Positions 36,633 through 45,012 of a stretch of DNA of 64,000 bases are shown here, piece after piece. How positions within the stretch are numbered: position 1 is the stretch's first letter; each line of letters begins with the position of its first letter. Made by a program: the position numbers and the translations under genes. The notes beneath the pieces were generated by a model. It saw nothing but the letters and a program-made list of their open reading frames with translations, was not told the DNA's origin and did no database searches. This DNA comes from Neorhizobium galegae bv. officinalis. GTDB taxonomy: Bacteria > Pseudomonadota > Alphaproteobacteria > Rhizobiales > Rhizobiaceae. The stretch is taken from NCBI GenBank assembly GCA_000985875.1, contig CCRI01000020.1:1-64000 (forward strand), written 5' to 3'.

Positions 36633-37589
36633 ATGTCGAAGAGCCCATATGCGCTGGCCCCGACCTCGCCGGAAGGTGCGGAACCGCACCACCGGGTGAT
36701 GTTCCTGAGCGTCGGCCAGACGCCGCGTGCCGATCTCATCGGGGACATGCTGACCAATCTCGACGTGCCGATCGAAGCGCTCGAAATCGGCGCGCTGGAC
36801 GGGCTTTCCAAGGCGGAAATCGACGAACTGAAAGTGCGGCCGGGCGAACAGAGCATCGTCACCCGGCTTGCCGACAATACCGATATCGTCGTGTCCAAAC
36901 CGCGTATCGCCGAGCGCATGGCAAAGATCGCCGCCGCTTTCCAGCCCAATGAATTCGATCTGGTCGTCATCCTCTCGACCGGCCTGTTTCGCGATTTCGA
37001 AAGCACCTGCCCGACGGTCAACGCCCAGCGCGCCATGGAATCCGCGGTGATTTCGCTCGCCGCGCACGGCGCTTCCGTCGGCCTCATCCAGCCGCTGCAG
37101 CAGCAGATAGCCGAACTCGATATTCCGGCGCTGGCGCCCTACAAGATCTGCGCCAGCTACGCCGCCGACGGAGACCGCAAGCTGCTTGCCGGCGCGCTCG
37201 TCGATCTCGCCGATGCGGAAATCATCGTCCTCAATTCCGTGAGTTTTACCGAGGCCGACCGGCAGATGGTGGCGAAGGCCAGCGGCAAGCCCGTCGTTCT
37301 CGCCCGGCGCATCGTCGCAAGCGCCATCCGGCTTCTCCTGCATCGTTCGCAGCCCGTGACCCTACCGGGCGTCTCGCCGGAATTTGCGGAAAAGCTTCTT
37401 CGCCTGACGCCACGCGAGCGACAGGTGCTGTCATTGGTGGCCGAAGGTCTGTCCAACAAGGCGATCGCCCGCCAGCTCGGCATCAGCCCGAAGACGGTCG
37501 AGATCCACCGCTCCAACGTCATGAGCAAGATGGAAGTCACCTCGTCCAATGCGCTCATCCGCATGGTCATCTCCGCCGGCCATCCCTGA
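36633..37589 (+). CDS. AroM-domain / LuxR helix-turn-helix fusion regulator
   Basis: A 318-residue fusion. Residues 20-238 are an AroM domain (VMFLSVGQTPRADLIGDML, FDLVVILSTGLFRD, VGLIQPLQQQI, PVVLARRIVASAIRLLL); residues 256-315 are a LuxR helix-turn-helix (LTPRERQVLSLVAEGLSNKAIARQLGISPKTVEIHRSNVMSKM). Where the free-standing AroM protein next door has Cys105 and Cys192, the fusion has Ser115 and Ser202. It is therefore probably a ligand sensor rather than an enzyme. The ATG at 36633 is preferred, with AAGGA somewhat far (14 nt); a TTG at 36603 has no ribosome site. Likely controls DUF917-HyuA and AroM-dpp through the two shared 22-bp sites. Confidence 0.85.
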   Translation: MSKSPYALAPTSPEGAEPHHRVMFLSVGQTPRADLIGDMLTNLDVPIEALEIGALDGLSKAEIDELKVRPGEQSIVTRLADNTDIVVSKPRIAERMAKIAAAFQPNEFDLVVILSTGLFRDFESTCPTVNAQRAMESAVISLAAHGASVGLIQPLQQQIAELDIPALAPYKICASYAADGDRKLLAGALVDLADAEIIVLNSVSFTEADRQMVAKASGKPVVLARRIVASAIRLLLHRSQPVTLPGVSPEFAEKLLRLTPRERQVLSLVAEGLSNKAIARQLGISPKTVEIHRSNVMSKMEVTSSNALIRMVISAGHP

Positions 37590-37607
37590 TCGAAAATAAG
37601 TGGCTTC

Positions 37608-37624
37608 GCGCAAGAAAATTGCGC
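37608..37624. repeat. Small hairpin after the AroM-LuxR gene
   Basis: GCGCAA-5-TTGCGC, a 6-bp perfect stem 19 bp after the stop codon. It is followed by CAAAAG, not a T-tract, so it is a poor terminator; it may protect the transcript end. Confidence 0.35.
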
Positions 37625-37679
37625 CAAAAGACCCATTTGCCTAAAAATTGGTCGCCATGAGCATGTCAGAATCATGTCG

Positions 37680-37701
37680 TTCTAGGGGCATTACCCTATA
37701 G
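37680..37701. promoter_or_regulatory. 22-bp near-palindrome, copy 2 (upstream of aroM)
   Basis: On the + strand it is TTCTAGGGG-CATT-ACCCTATAG, differing from copy 1 at only two inner positions. It starts 85 bp and ends 64 bp before the AroM ATG. Relative to its target gene it has the same orientation as copy 1 has to DUF917, so both operons may be controlled alike. Confidence 0.75.
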
Positions 37702-37764
37702 TGAAGCCGCGCTTCCGAGCGTTAGGCTCCGTTCCCATAATGCCATGCAGGGAACGATGAGAGC

Positions 37765-38445
37765 ATGCCTTCCACATCCAAGATCGCCTTCGTGACCATC
37801 GGCCAGACGCCGCGGATCGACTTGGTTCCGGAAATGATGGCCGAGATCGGCATCGGCCTGCCGGAAGGTCGCGTCGAGTTCCGTGAATTCGGCGTGCTCG
37901 ACGGCATGGGCCCGACCGAACTGGACGCGATGCGCGCCGTGGATGGCGAACATTCCTTCGCGACGCGTCTGAAGAGCGGCCAGGAGATCGTCACCTCGAA
38001 GGCCCGTACCGAAGAGAAACTCAACGTCCTCTTGAAGACGATCGATGCGCAAGGCTTCGACCTCGTCGTTCTTCTCTGCACAGGCACCCGGATAGATCCG
38101 CTCGAAAACACACTGGTCGTCGAAGCCCAGCGGGTCGTCGATTCGACCGTCGAGGCGCTCGCCGCCTCTTCCCGCAAGCTCGGCGTCATCCTGCCGCTCG
38201 AACGGCAGGTCAAGGATTTCGCCGATCGCCATGTCTTCAGCGGCGAGCCCAAATTCGTGGCCGCCTCGCCCTATGCCGGTGACGATATCGGCGAACGGGC
38301 GAAGACGCTCGAAGGCTGCGACCTTATAGTCATGCATTGCATGGGTTATTCCGCCGGAATGCTGGACGAGGTGCGCCGCGCCGTCGATGCCCCGGTCCTA
38401 TTATCGCGCCGCGTCGTCGCGGGCGTCGTCCGCCAGATGATCTGA
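37765..38445 (+). CDS. AroM family protein
   Basis: A 226-residue free-standing AroM protein: KIAFVTIGQTPRIDLVPEMM, LLCTGTRID with Cys105, a central LGVILPLERQVKDFA, and LIVMHCMGYSAGM with Cys192. The two cysteines at the ends of matching strands recall the two-cysteine arrangement of aspartate/glutamate racemase-like enzymes, though no activity is established for AroM. It is related to the AroM half of the preceding fusion. It leads the transcript containing the downstream ABC transporter (33 bp to the binding protein). The name comes from the E. coli gene in the aroL operon; no shikimate link is implied. Confidence 0.85.
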   Translation: MPSTSKIAFVTIGQTPRIDLVPEMMAEIGIGLPEGRVEFREFGVLDGMGPTELDAMRAVDGEHSFATRLKSGQEIVTSKARTEEKLNVLLKTIDAQGFDLVVLLCTGTRIDPLENTLVVEAQRVVDSTVEALAASSRKLGVILPLERQVKDFADRHVFSGEPKFVAASPYAGDDIGERAKTLEGCDLIVMHCMGYSAGMLDEVRRAVDAPVLLSRRVVAGVVRQMI

Positions 38446-38478
38446 TTACCGAGCCACATTAAAAACAGAGGGAACCAC

Positions 38479-40071
38479 ATGTTCGGAAAAATCCTGAAAA
38501 ACGTCGCGATCGCGGGGCTGCTCGCCTCCTCGATCCTCGCCGCGCCCGCCGGCGCCTTCGAGCGTACCGACAAGGGCAATGTCATCGTCTTCGGCGGCCG
38601 CCAGGCGATCCCGGTCCTCGATCCGCATATCCGCTACGACTGGTCGACACGCATGATCCAGCAGTCGGTCTACGATGCGCTGGTCAAGTACGAGGGCAAC
38701 CCGGCCGAGATCAAGCCATGGCTCGCCGAGAAGTGGGAAACCAGCGCCGACGGCAAGAGCTGGACCTTCCACCTCGCCAAGAACGCCAAGTTCCACAACG
38801 GCGACCCGGTGACCGCCGAAGCCGTGCGTTACTCCTTCGAGCGCGGCCTGAAGCTCAACAAGGGCGTCGCCTGGATGCTCAAGGACTTCCTGGCGCCGGA
38901 AAACATCGTCGCCGTCGACGCCAACACCGTCCGCTTCGACCTCAGGGCGCCCTACGCACCTTTCCTGTCCTTCCTGCCCTGGTGGTTCGTCGTCAACCCG
39001 GCTGAGGTGAAGGCGCACGAGGTGGATGGCGACTACGGCCAGAAGTGGCTGACCGACCACGCCGCCGGCTCCGGTCCGTTCAAGCTCGGCCGCTGGGAAC
39101 CGAATGTCCTTTATGAGATCGAAGCCAATGCTGGCTACTGGAAGGGCTGGCCGCAGGGCGAGAAGAACCGCCCGGCCGGCGTCATCTACAAGATCATCCG
39201 CGAACCCGCCGCCCAGAAGGCCGCCCTGCAGCGCGGCGAAGCCGACATCGTCGAAGGACTGACGCCGGACGACTATATCCAGATCAAGCGCGTGCCGGGC
39301 GTGGTCATCCAGGACCACAAGGGCATGACCACCTTCGGGATCAAGTTCAACACCCAGAAGGGTCCGACAGCCGACATCAACCTGCGCAAGGCGATTGCCT
39401 ATGCGCTCGACTACGATGCGCTCATCCAGATCTACAACGGCGCGGCCTCGCTCGAGACCAGCCCCCTGCCGGACGCCATGAAGGGCCATGTCGCCGTTCC
39501 TGGCATGCCGCGCAAGGATCTTGCCAAGGCCAAGGAATACCTCGCGAAATCGGCTTATCCGAACGGTGGCATCACCCTTCCCTATGTCCATGTCGCAGGC
39601 CTCGAAGAAGCCCGCCGCATCGGCCTCGTTCTGCTCGACAACCTGAAGGAACTCGGCATCACCGTCGAGGTCAAGCCGGAACAGTGGCCGAACATGGTCG
39701 CCGCCGGTTCCAAGGTCGAGACCTCGCCGGCCATGACTTCGGTCTTCACCACGCCTGTCTCGACCGACCCGGACGCCGTCGCCTACCAGTATCATAAGGC
39801 GAGCTGGGGCCAGTATTACGCGATGATGTTCTACGACAATCCGAAGGTTTCGGAGATGATCGACCAGGCCCGCGCAGCCACCAACTGGGATGACCGCGCC
39901 AAGCTTTATGCGGACATCCAGAAGCAGATCGTCGCCGACCAGCCGGAAGTCTTCGGCATGCTGCAGAACCGCCGTTGGGCGCATCGCGACTATCTGCAGG
40001 GTTTCAAGTTCAGCCCGGTCCGCTTCACCGGCGAGGTCGATCTCTACCCGATGTGGGTGAAGGCCGAATAG
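38479..40071 (+). CDS. Peptide-type ABC transporter solute-binding protein
   Basis: A 530-residue family 5 binding protein with a Sec signal peptide (MFGKILKNVAIAGLLASSILAAPAGA). Family hallmarks are PVLDPHIRYDWSTRMIQQSVYDAL, SADGKSWTFHLAKNAKFHNGDPV, AAGSGPFKLGRW and KGPTADINLRKAIAYALDY. A GAGGG site precedes the ATG. Together with the downstream permeases and ATPase it forms a complete importer; the partner genes (AroM, HyuA-like, DUF917) suggest a ring-containing or pyroglutamyl/hydantoin-like amide rather than a plain peptide, which is inference. Confidence 0.92.
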   Translation: MFGKILKNVAIAGLLASSILAAPAGAFERTDKGNVIVFGGRQAIPVLDPHIRYDWSTRMIQQSVYDALVKYEGNPAEIKPWLAEKWETSADGKSWTFHLAKNAKFHNGDPVTAEAVRYSFERGLKLNKGVAWMLKDFLAPENIVAVDANTVRFDLRAPYAPFLSFLPWWFVVNPAEVKAHEVDGDYGQKWLTDHAAGSGPFKLGRWEPNVLYEIEANAGYWKGWPQGEKNRPAGVIYKIIREPAAQKAALQRGEADIVEGLTPDDYIQIKRVPGVVIQDHKGMTTFGIKFNTQKGPTADINLRKAIAYALDYDALIQIYNGAASLETSPLPDAMKGHVAVPGMPRKDLAKAKEYLAKSAYPNGGITLPYVHVAGLEEARRIGLVLLDNLKELGITVEVKPEQWPNMVAAGSKVETSPAMTSVFTTPVSTDPDAVAYQYHKASWGQYYAMMFYDNPKVSEMIDQARAATNWDDRAKLYADIQKQIVADQPEVFGMLQNRRWAHRDYLQGFKFSPVRFTGEVDLYPMWVKAE

Positions 40072-40106
40072 AAACTGGCTTGCGTCCCCTCCTGCAGCCA
40101 GCATGA

Positions 40107-40154
40107 TGCGCATGGCCAGGCCATCCCAACCGGCCGGGCCATGCGCAGTTTTTT
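40107..40154 (+). terminator. Attenuator-like hairpin between binding protein and permease genes
   Basis: TGCGCATGGCC (40107-40117) pairs perfectly with GGCCATGCGCA (40137-40147) and is followed by GTTTTTTT-like sequence (40148-40154). It lies 35 bp after the binding-protein stop and 24 bp before the DppB-like start, so it should terminate part of the transcripts and keep the binding protein in excess. Confidence 0.8.
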
Positions 40155-40178
40155 AGAAGATAGCCACCGGAGAAGACG

Positions 40179-41186
40179 ATGTTGGCATTCGCCTTCCGCA
40201 AAGTGCTGACGCTGGTCGGAACCATGATCGGCATTGCGGCACTGACCTTCGTCATCACCAATGTCGCGCCGGGCGATCCCGCCCGCCTGGTCGCCGGCCC
40301 CAATGCGACCGAGGACATGGTGACGACCATTCGCACCGAATACGGCCTCGACAAGTCGCTGCCCGAACAGTTCGTCGTTTATATGGGCGATCTCGTCACC
40401 GGCGATCTCGGCCAGTCGATCGTCACCACGAGGCCGGTGCTGGAAGAGGTGCTGCGTTATGCGCCGGCAACGCTGGAACTGGTCTTCGTCGCCATGGCAC
40501 TCGGCATCATCGTCGGCGTGCCGATGGGCATGCTGTCGGCCGTCTACAAGGACGGCCCGATCGACCATGCGACCCGCATCTTCTCGATCTCGGGCGTCGC
40601 GCTGCCGGCCTTCTGGTTCGGCATCATCCTGCAACTGACATTTGCGGTCGACCTCGGCTGGCTGCCGGTGTCCGGCCGGCTGCCGCTGGTCACCCGCCCG
40701 CCGGAAACGGTCACCGGCCTGCTCCTCGTCGACAGCCTGCTCGCCGGCCGGCTGGATACGTTCTGGACCTCGCTGCGGCACATCATCCTTCCGGCGATCG
40801 TGCTGTCTTTCCCCTGCCTCGCCTCGATCCTGCGCGTCAACCGCGCCGAGATGATCGAAGTGCTGCAGTCCGACTACATCGTCGCGGCACGCGCCCACGG
40901 CATCGCCTCCTTCCGCATCGTCGCCATCTATGCGCTGAAGAACGCGCTGCTGCCGACGCTTGCGATGATCGGCCTGCGCTTCGGCTGGATGCTCGGCTCC
41001 ACAGTTCTCGTCGAAACCGTCTTCGACTGGCCGGGCATCGGCCTTTATGCCGTCTCTTCGGCGCTTTCATCGGATTTCAAGCCCGTCATCGGCGTCACGC
41101 TGGTGATCGGCTTCTTCTTCATCGTCGCCAACACCCTGGTCGATCTCGCCTATGCGTGGATCGATCCCCGCCTCAGGAGCGCCTGA
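40179..41186 (+). CDS. Peptide-type ABC transporter permease (DppB-like)
   Basis: A 335-residue permease: MLAFAFRKVLTLVGTMIGIAALTFVITNVAPGDPAR opening, GDLVTGDLGQSI, ALPAFWFGIILQ, and the coupling loop ARAHGIASFRIVAIYALKNALLPT. Its stop overlaps the next start by one base (TGATG). It forms the channel with the 41186-42097 subunit. Confidence 0.93.
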   Translation: MLAFAFRKVLTLVGTMIGIAALTFVITNVAPGDPARLVAGPNATEDMVTTIRTEYGLDKSLPEQFVVYMGDLVTGDLGQSIVTTRPVLEEVLRYAPATLELVFVAMALGIIVGVPMGMLSAVYKDGPIDHATRIFSISGVALPAFWFGIILQLTFAVDLGWLPVSGRLPLVTRPPETVTGLLLVDSLLAGRLDTFWTSLRHIILPAIVLSFPCLASILRVNRAEMIEVLQSDYIVAARAHGIASFRIVAIYALKNALLPTLAMIGLRFGWMLGSTVLVETVFDWPGIGLYAVSSALSSDFKPVIGVTLVIGFFFIVANTLVDLAYAWIDPRLRSA

Positions 41187-42097
41187 TGACGACGCCCGTG
41201 GAACTCTCCCGGCCCCTCACCTTCCGCGAACGGCATGAAAGCAAGATCCGCCAGTGGCGGCTCTATGCCCACATGTTCGGCAAGAGCTTCTCCTCCATGC
41301 TCGGCCTCGGCCTGGTCGTGATCTTCCTGTTGCTCGCAGCCTTTGGGCCGTGGCTTGCGCCCTATCCGGAAGATACGGTCGGCGCCTTCAACATGGCCAA
41401 CAAGCTGATGGGCCCGAGCGGCGCCCACTGGTTCGGCACCGACGAAATGGGCAGCGACATCCTTTCGCGCGTCATCATCGGCGCCCGCACCTCGCTCTGG
41501 ATCGGCCTGATCATCACCGGCGTCGGAGCCGTGATCGGCGTACCGCTCGGCATCATCGCCGGGTATCGCGGCGGCTGGGTGCGCGCCGTGATCATGCGCA
41601 TCACGGAACTCTTCCTTGCCGTGCCGGGCCTGGCTCTCGCGCTCGCCATCGTTGCTGCCCTCGGCCCCGGCATCACCAATTGCGTGCTCGCCTTGTCGCT
41701 CGTCTGGTGGCCCGGATACGTGCGGCTGGTGGAGGCGAAGACGCTCTCCGTCAAGGAAGAGCTGTTCGTGGAATCGGCCCGCTCGATCGGCGCCAGGACG
41801 CCCTGGATCCTCTGGCACCACATCCTGCCCAACTGCATGTCGCCGATCATCGTCAAGATGAGCATGGACATGGGCATGGCGATCCTGTCCGCCGCAAGCC
41901 TCGGCTTCATCGGGCTGGGCGCCCAGCCGCCGGCACCCGAATGGGGCGCGATGATCTCGGTCGCCCGCACCTACATGCCGGACTGGTGGTGGTACTCGCT
42001 CTTCCCGGGTGCCGCGATCTTCCTGACCGTGCTCGGCTTCAACCTTCTGGGCGATGGCCTGCGCGATATTCTCGATCCCCGGAGCCGCGACCGATGA
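41186..42097 (+). CDS. Peptide-type ABC transporter permease (DppC-like)
   Basis: A 303-residue permease with the HWFGTDEMGSDILSRVIIGARTS motif, membrane segments before and after it, and the coupling loop ESARSIGARTPWILWHHILPN. Overlaps its upstream partner by 1 nt and the ATPase gene by 4 nt, so the three are translationally coupled. Confidence 0.93.
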   Translation: MTTPVELSRPLTFRERHESKIRQWRLYAHMFGKSFSSMLGLGLVVIFLLLAAFGPWLAPYPEDTVGAFNMANKLMGPSGAHWFGTDEMGSDILSRVIIGARTSLWIGLIITGVGAVIGVPLGIIAGYRGGWVRAVIMRITELFLAVPGLALALAIVAALGPGITNCVLALSLVWWPGYVRLVEAKTLSVKEELFVESARSIGARTPWILWHHILPNCMSPIIVKMSMDMGMAILSAASLGFIGLGAQPPAPEWGAMISVARTYMPDWWWYSLFPGAAIFLTVLGFNLLGDGLRDILDPRSRDR

Positions 42098-43758
42098 CCG
42101 GACCTCTTCTCGACATCCAGAACTACCGGCTCGACATCAGCACCTTCGACGGCCCGGTGCATGTGCTGAAGGACATCAACCTGACCGTCAACCGCGGCGA
42201 GACGCTCGGCATCGTCGGTGAAAGCGGCTCCGGCAAGACGGTGCTGGTGCGCTCGGTGCTCGGCATCGGCCCGAAGGCCTCCAAGGTCGTCGAAGGCAAG
42301 ATCGCCTTCGACGGACAGGACATTACCGCGCTCCCCGAAAAGGACTGGACGAAGATCCGCGGCATCCGCATCTCGATGATCTTCCAGGATCCGATGACCT
42401 ATCTGAACCCGCTTTTCACCATCGGGCAGCAGATTTCCGACGTCATCGCCGCTCATGAAAAGGCTGCCGGCCACGGCGTTTCCTCCAAGGCCGCCCGCCG
42501 CGCCCGCACCGAGGACCTGCTCGACCAGGTCGGCCTGCCCAACCCGGCCATGCTGTTCGACCAGTATCCGCACCAGCTTTCCGGCGGCATGCGCCAGCGG
42601 GTGCTGATCGCCATGGCGCTGTCCGGCAAGCCGGACCTGCTGATCGCCGACGAGCCGACGACGGCGCTCGACGTGACGGTCCAGGCGCAGGTGCTCGACC
42701 TGATCAATTCGCTGGTGGAAAAACTCAACCTCACCGTCATCATGATCAGCCACGATATCGGCGCGATCGCCACGATCGCGAAGCGCTGCGCGGTCATGTA
42801 CAAGGGCGAGATCGTCGAGCAGGGTCTGACGGCGGATATCCTCAGCGCGCCCAAGCACGAATACACCAGGCGCCTGCTCGCTGCGGTGCCAGACATCGAT
42901 ACCGCCGCGGCGAAGGTTGCCGCCGAACCGGCGGTCGGCACCTCCCCGAAACCCGGCGTGCTCCTGGAAGCGATCGGCCTCAGGAAGGTCTATCGCAGCC
43001 AGTCCGGCACCGAGGTGACGGCGGTCGACAGTATCAACCTGTCGGTCGCGACCGGCGAAATCTTCGGCGTGGTCGGCGAATCCGGTTCCGGCAAGTCGAC
43101 GCTGGCGCGCATGCTGCTGCGGCTGATCGAGCCGACCTCCGGCGACATCATCTTCGACGGCAAAAACATTTCCGGCCTGACCGGCGAACCGCTGCGATTA
43201 ATGCGCCGGCACATGCAGTTCGTCTTCCAGAATCCGCATTCGGCGCTCAACGGCCGCCACACGATCGGCGATGCGATCGGCGAACCCCTGCGCATCCAGA
43301 CGAACATGAGCCGCCGCGACATCGAGGTGCGCGTCGAGGCACTGCTCGACATCGTCCAGCTGCCGAAGATGTTCAAATACCGCTATCCGCACGAACTGTC
43401 CGGCGGCCAGAAGCAGCGCATCTGCATCGCCCGCGCCATCGCCCTCAATCCGCGCCTGCTGATCCTCGACGAGCCGACGTCGGCGCTCGACATCTCGGTT
43501 CAGGCCCAGGTGCTCGACTTCCTGCAGGAACTGCGCGCCGAACTCGACCTCACCTATGTCTTCATCTCGCACAACCTTGCCGTCATCCGCCAGATCTGCG
43601 ACCGGACCATCGTGATGAAACGCGGCGTAATCGTCGAACAGGGGGAAACCGAACGCCTCTTCCTCTCTCCGCAGCATGAATACACCAGGGCTCTGATCGA
43701 AAGCGGACGCAAAACCTCGAGGGCGGCGAACCTTTCCGCTTCTGCCGGCTCACAATGA
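42094..43758 (+). CDS. Peptide-type ABC transporter, fused DppD-DppF ATPase
   Basis: A 554-residue protein with two complete ATPase modules: Walker A GESGSGKT and GESGSGKS, signatures LSGGMRQR and LSGGQKQR, Walker B LLIADEPTTALD and LLILDEPTSALD. In contrast to the fused ATPase at 7739-9574 the linker is shorter. The ATG at 42094 overlaps dppC by 4 nt (ATGA). An in-frame open stretch upstream of 42094 belongs to the shadow of the permease gene. Confidence 0.93.
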   Translation: MTGPLLDIQNYRLDISTFDGPVHVLKDINLTVNRGETLGIVGESGSGKTVLVRSVLGIGPKASKVVEGKIAFDGQDITALPEKDWTKIRGIRISMIFQDPMTYLNPLFTIGQQISDVIAAHEKAAGHGVSSKAARRARTEDLLDQVGLPNPAMLFDQYPHQLSGGMRQRVLIAMALSGKPDLLIADEPTTALDVTVQAQVLDLINSLVEKLNLTVIMISHDIGAIATIAKRCAVMYKGEIVEQGLTADILSAPKHEYTRRLLAAVPDIDTAAAKVAAEPAVGTSPKPGVLLEAIGLRKVYRSQSGTEVTAVDSINLSVATGEIFGVVGESGSGKSTLARMLLRLIEPTSGDIIFDGKNISGLTGEPLRLMRRHMQFVFQNPHSALNGRHTIGDAIGEPLRIQTNMSRRDIEVRVEALLDIVQLPKMFKYRYPHELSGGQKQRICIARAIALNPRLLILDEPTSALDISVQAQVLDFLQELRAELDLTYVFISHNLAVIRQICDRTIVMKRGVIVEQGETERLFLSPQHEYTRALIESGRKTSRAANLSASAGSQ

Positions 43759-43862
43759 AACATACCCTGCAAAAAAATAATTGTGCAGTGCAGCAACGTT
43801 ACCCATATAGGGAACGTTGTCGCTGATCACTGCCATCCCGGCAATGATTGCCAGGAGCCAAT

Positions 43863-44945
43863 ATGAGATCGTTGTCGGATACGCTGGAGCGGCTTGCCCG
43901 CTTGAAATCACTGGGTCGCGAGCACACCGACACACCCAGCCACCTGGAGGAACTGAGCAGTTTCGGATCCAATCCCGGTGCGCTGGCCGGCAGGGTATAC
44001 GTCCCTTCCCTGCTTCCCAAAAATCCTGCCCTCGTCGTCGTTCTCCACGGATGCACCCAGACCGCCTCCGGCTATGACCACGGCGCCGGATGGTCGAAGC
44101 TCGCCGAACGCCACGGCTTCGTAGTCCTCCTGCCCGAGCAGGTGCGGGCTAACAACGGCAATCTGTGCTTCAACTGGTTCCTTCCGGGCGACACGCGCCG
44201 CGGCCAGGGCGAAGCACACTCGATCCGCCAGATGATCGACGCCGCGGTCTCCCGCCACGGGATCGACACGTCGCGCATCCATGTGAGCGGGTTGTCCGCC
44301 GGTGGCGGGATGGCCAACGTCATGCTCGCCACATATCCTGAGATATTCGCAGGCGGCGCGATCATCGCGGGCCTGCCCTACGGCGTCGCCGCCACGGTTC
44401 CGGAAGCCTTCGACCGGATGCGCGGGCACGGCCTGCCGCCACCCTCGGCGCTTCAGTCGCGGCTGAGAGCCGCTTCCACCCATCAGGGACCTTGGCCGAC
44501 CATCTCGGTATGGCAGGGCACCCAGGACAATACGGTTGCAGAGGCGAATGCTCAGGCGATCGTCGACCAGTGGCGGGCCGTTCACAACGTCGGCTCACGG
44601 CCGGACCTCAAGGAGAAGGTCGACGGCCAGTCGAAAACCGTCTGGAAGGACGACCGCGGCCGGCCGGCGATCGAATATTACAGCATTGCCGGAATGGGTC
44701 ACGGAACGCCGGTCGACCCCGCACTCGGCTACGAGAACGCTGCGCCCTACCTGCTGGATGTCGGCATATCCTCGACGCTTCATTCGGCAAAAAGCTGGGG
44801 CCTGCTTCGCGAAGGCGTCGAGCCGCTGCAGGCGAAAAGCGACGGCGCCCAGCGGGCATCCGTTCCTTCTCAAAAGGCAAAAGAGCCCGAAGGTATCCAG
44901 CAGATCATCGAGAATGCGCTTCGCATGGCCGGCCTGATGCGCTGA
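43863..44945 (+). CDS. PHB depolymerase/feruloyl esterase-like alpha/beta hydrolase
   Basis: A 360-residue esterase of the poly(3-hydroxybutyrate) depolymerase family (Esterase_phb). The oxyanion region LVVVLHGCTQTASGYD, LCFNWFLPGDTRRGQGEAHSI and the nucleophile Ser145 in VSGLSAGGGM are typical; the catalytic His is in GMGHGTPVDP. No signal peptide is apparent, unlike secreted depolymerases, so an intracellular or otherwise exported esterase is possible. AGGAG is 6 nt before the ATG at 43863; the alternative TTG at 43848 overlaps that site. It stands alone after the transporter operon, with no terminator seen between. Confidence 0.85.
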   Translation: MRSLSDTLERLARLKSLGREHTDTPSHLEELSSFGSNPGALAGRVYVPSLLPKNPALVVVLHGCTQTASGYDHGAGWSKLAERHGFVVLLPEQVRANNGNLCFNWFLPGDTRRGQGEAHSIRQMIDAAVSRHGIDTSRIHVSGLSAGGGMANVMLATYPEIFAGGAIIAGLPYGVAATVPEAFDRMRGHGLPPPSALQSRLRAASTHQGPWPTISVWQGTQDNTVAEANAQAIVDQWRAVHNVGSRPDLKEKVDGQSKTVWKDDRGRPAIEYYSIAGMGHGTPVDPALGYENAAPYLLDVGISSTLHSAKSWGLLREGVEPLQAKSDGAQRASVPSQKAKEPEGIQQIIENALRMAGLMR

Positions 44946-44966
44946 TATGGCCGGCAGAATAGGCGC

Positions 44967-45000
44967 GGCGGCGGCCAGGGGAGAGGGAATGGCCGCCGCC
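44967..45000 (-). terminator. Hairpin after pseudoazurin
   Basis: A perfect 10-bp stem GGCGGCGGCC/GGCCGCCGCC with a 14-nt loop, 13 bp beyond the pseudoazurin stop. It serves the convergent esterase gene equally; there is no T-run, so termination strength is uncertain. Confidence 0.5.
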
Positions 45001-45012
45001 GGGCGCTTCGGC

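Noticed and set aside
43759..43862. Terminator between the fused ATPase and the esterase
   Set aside because: No stem with a T-run could be found in this gap.
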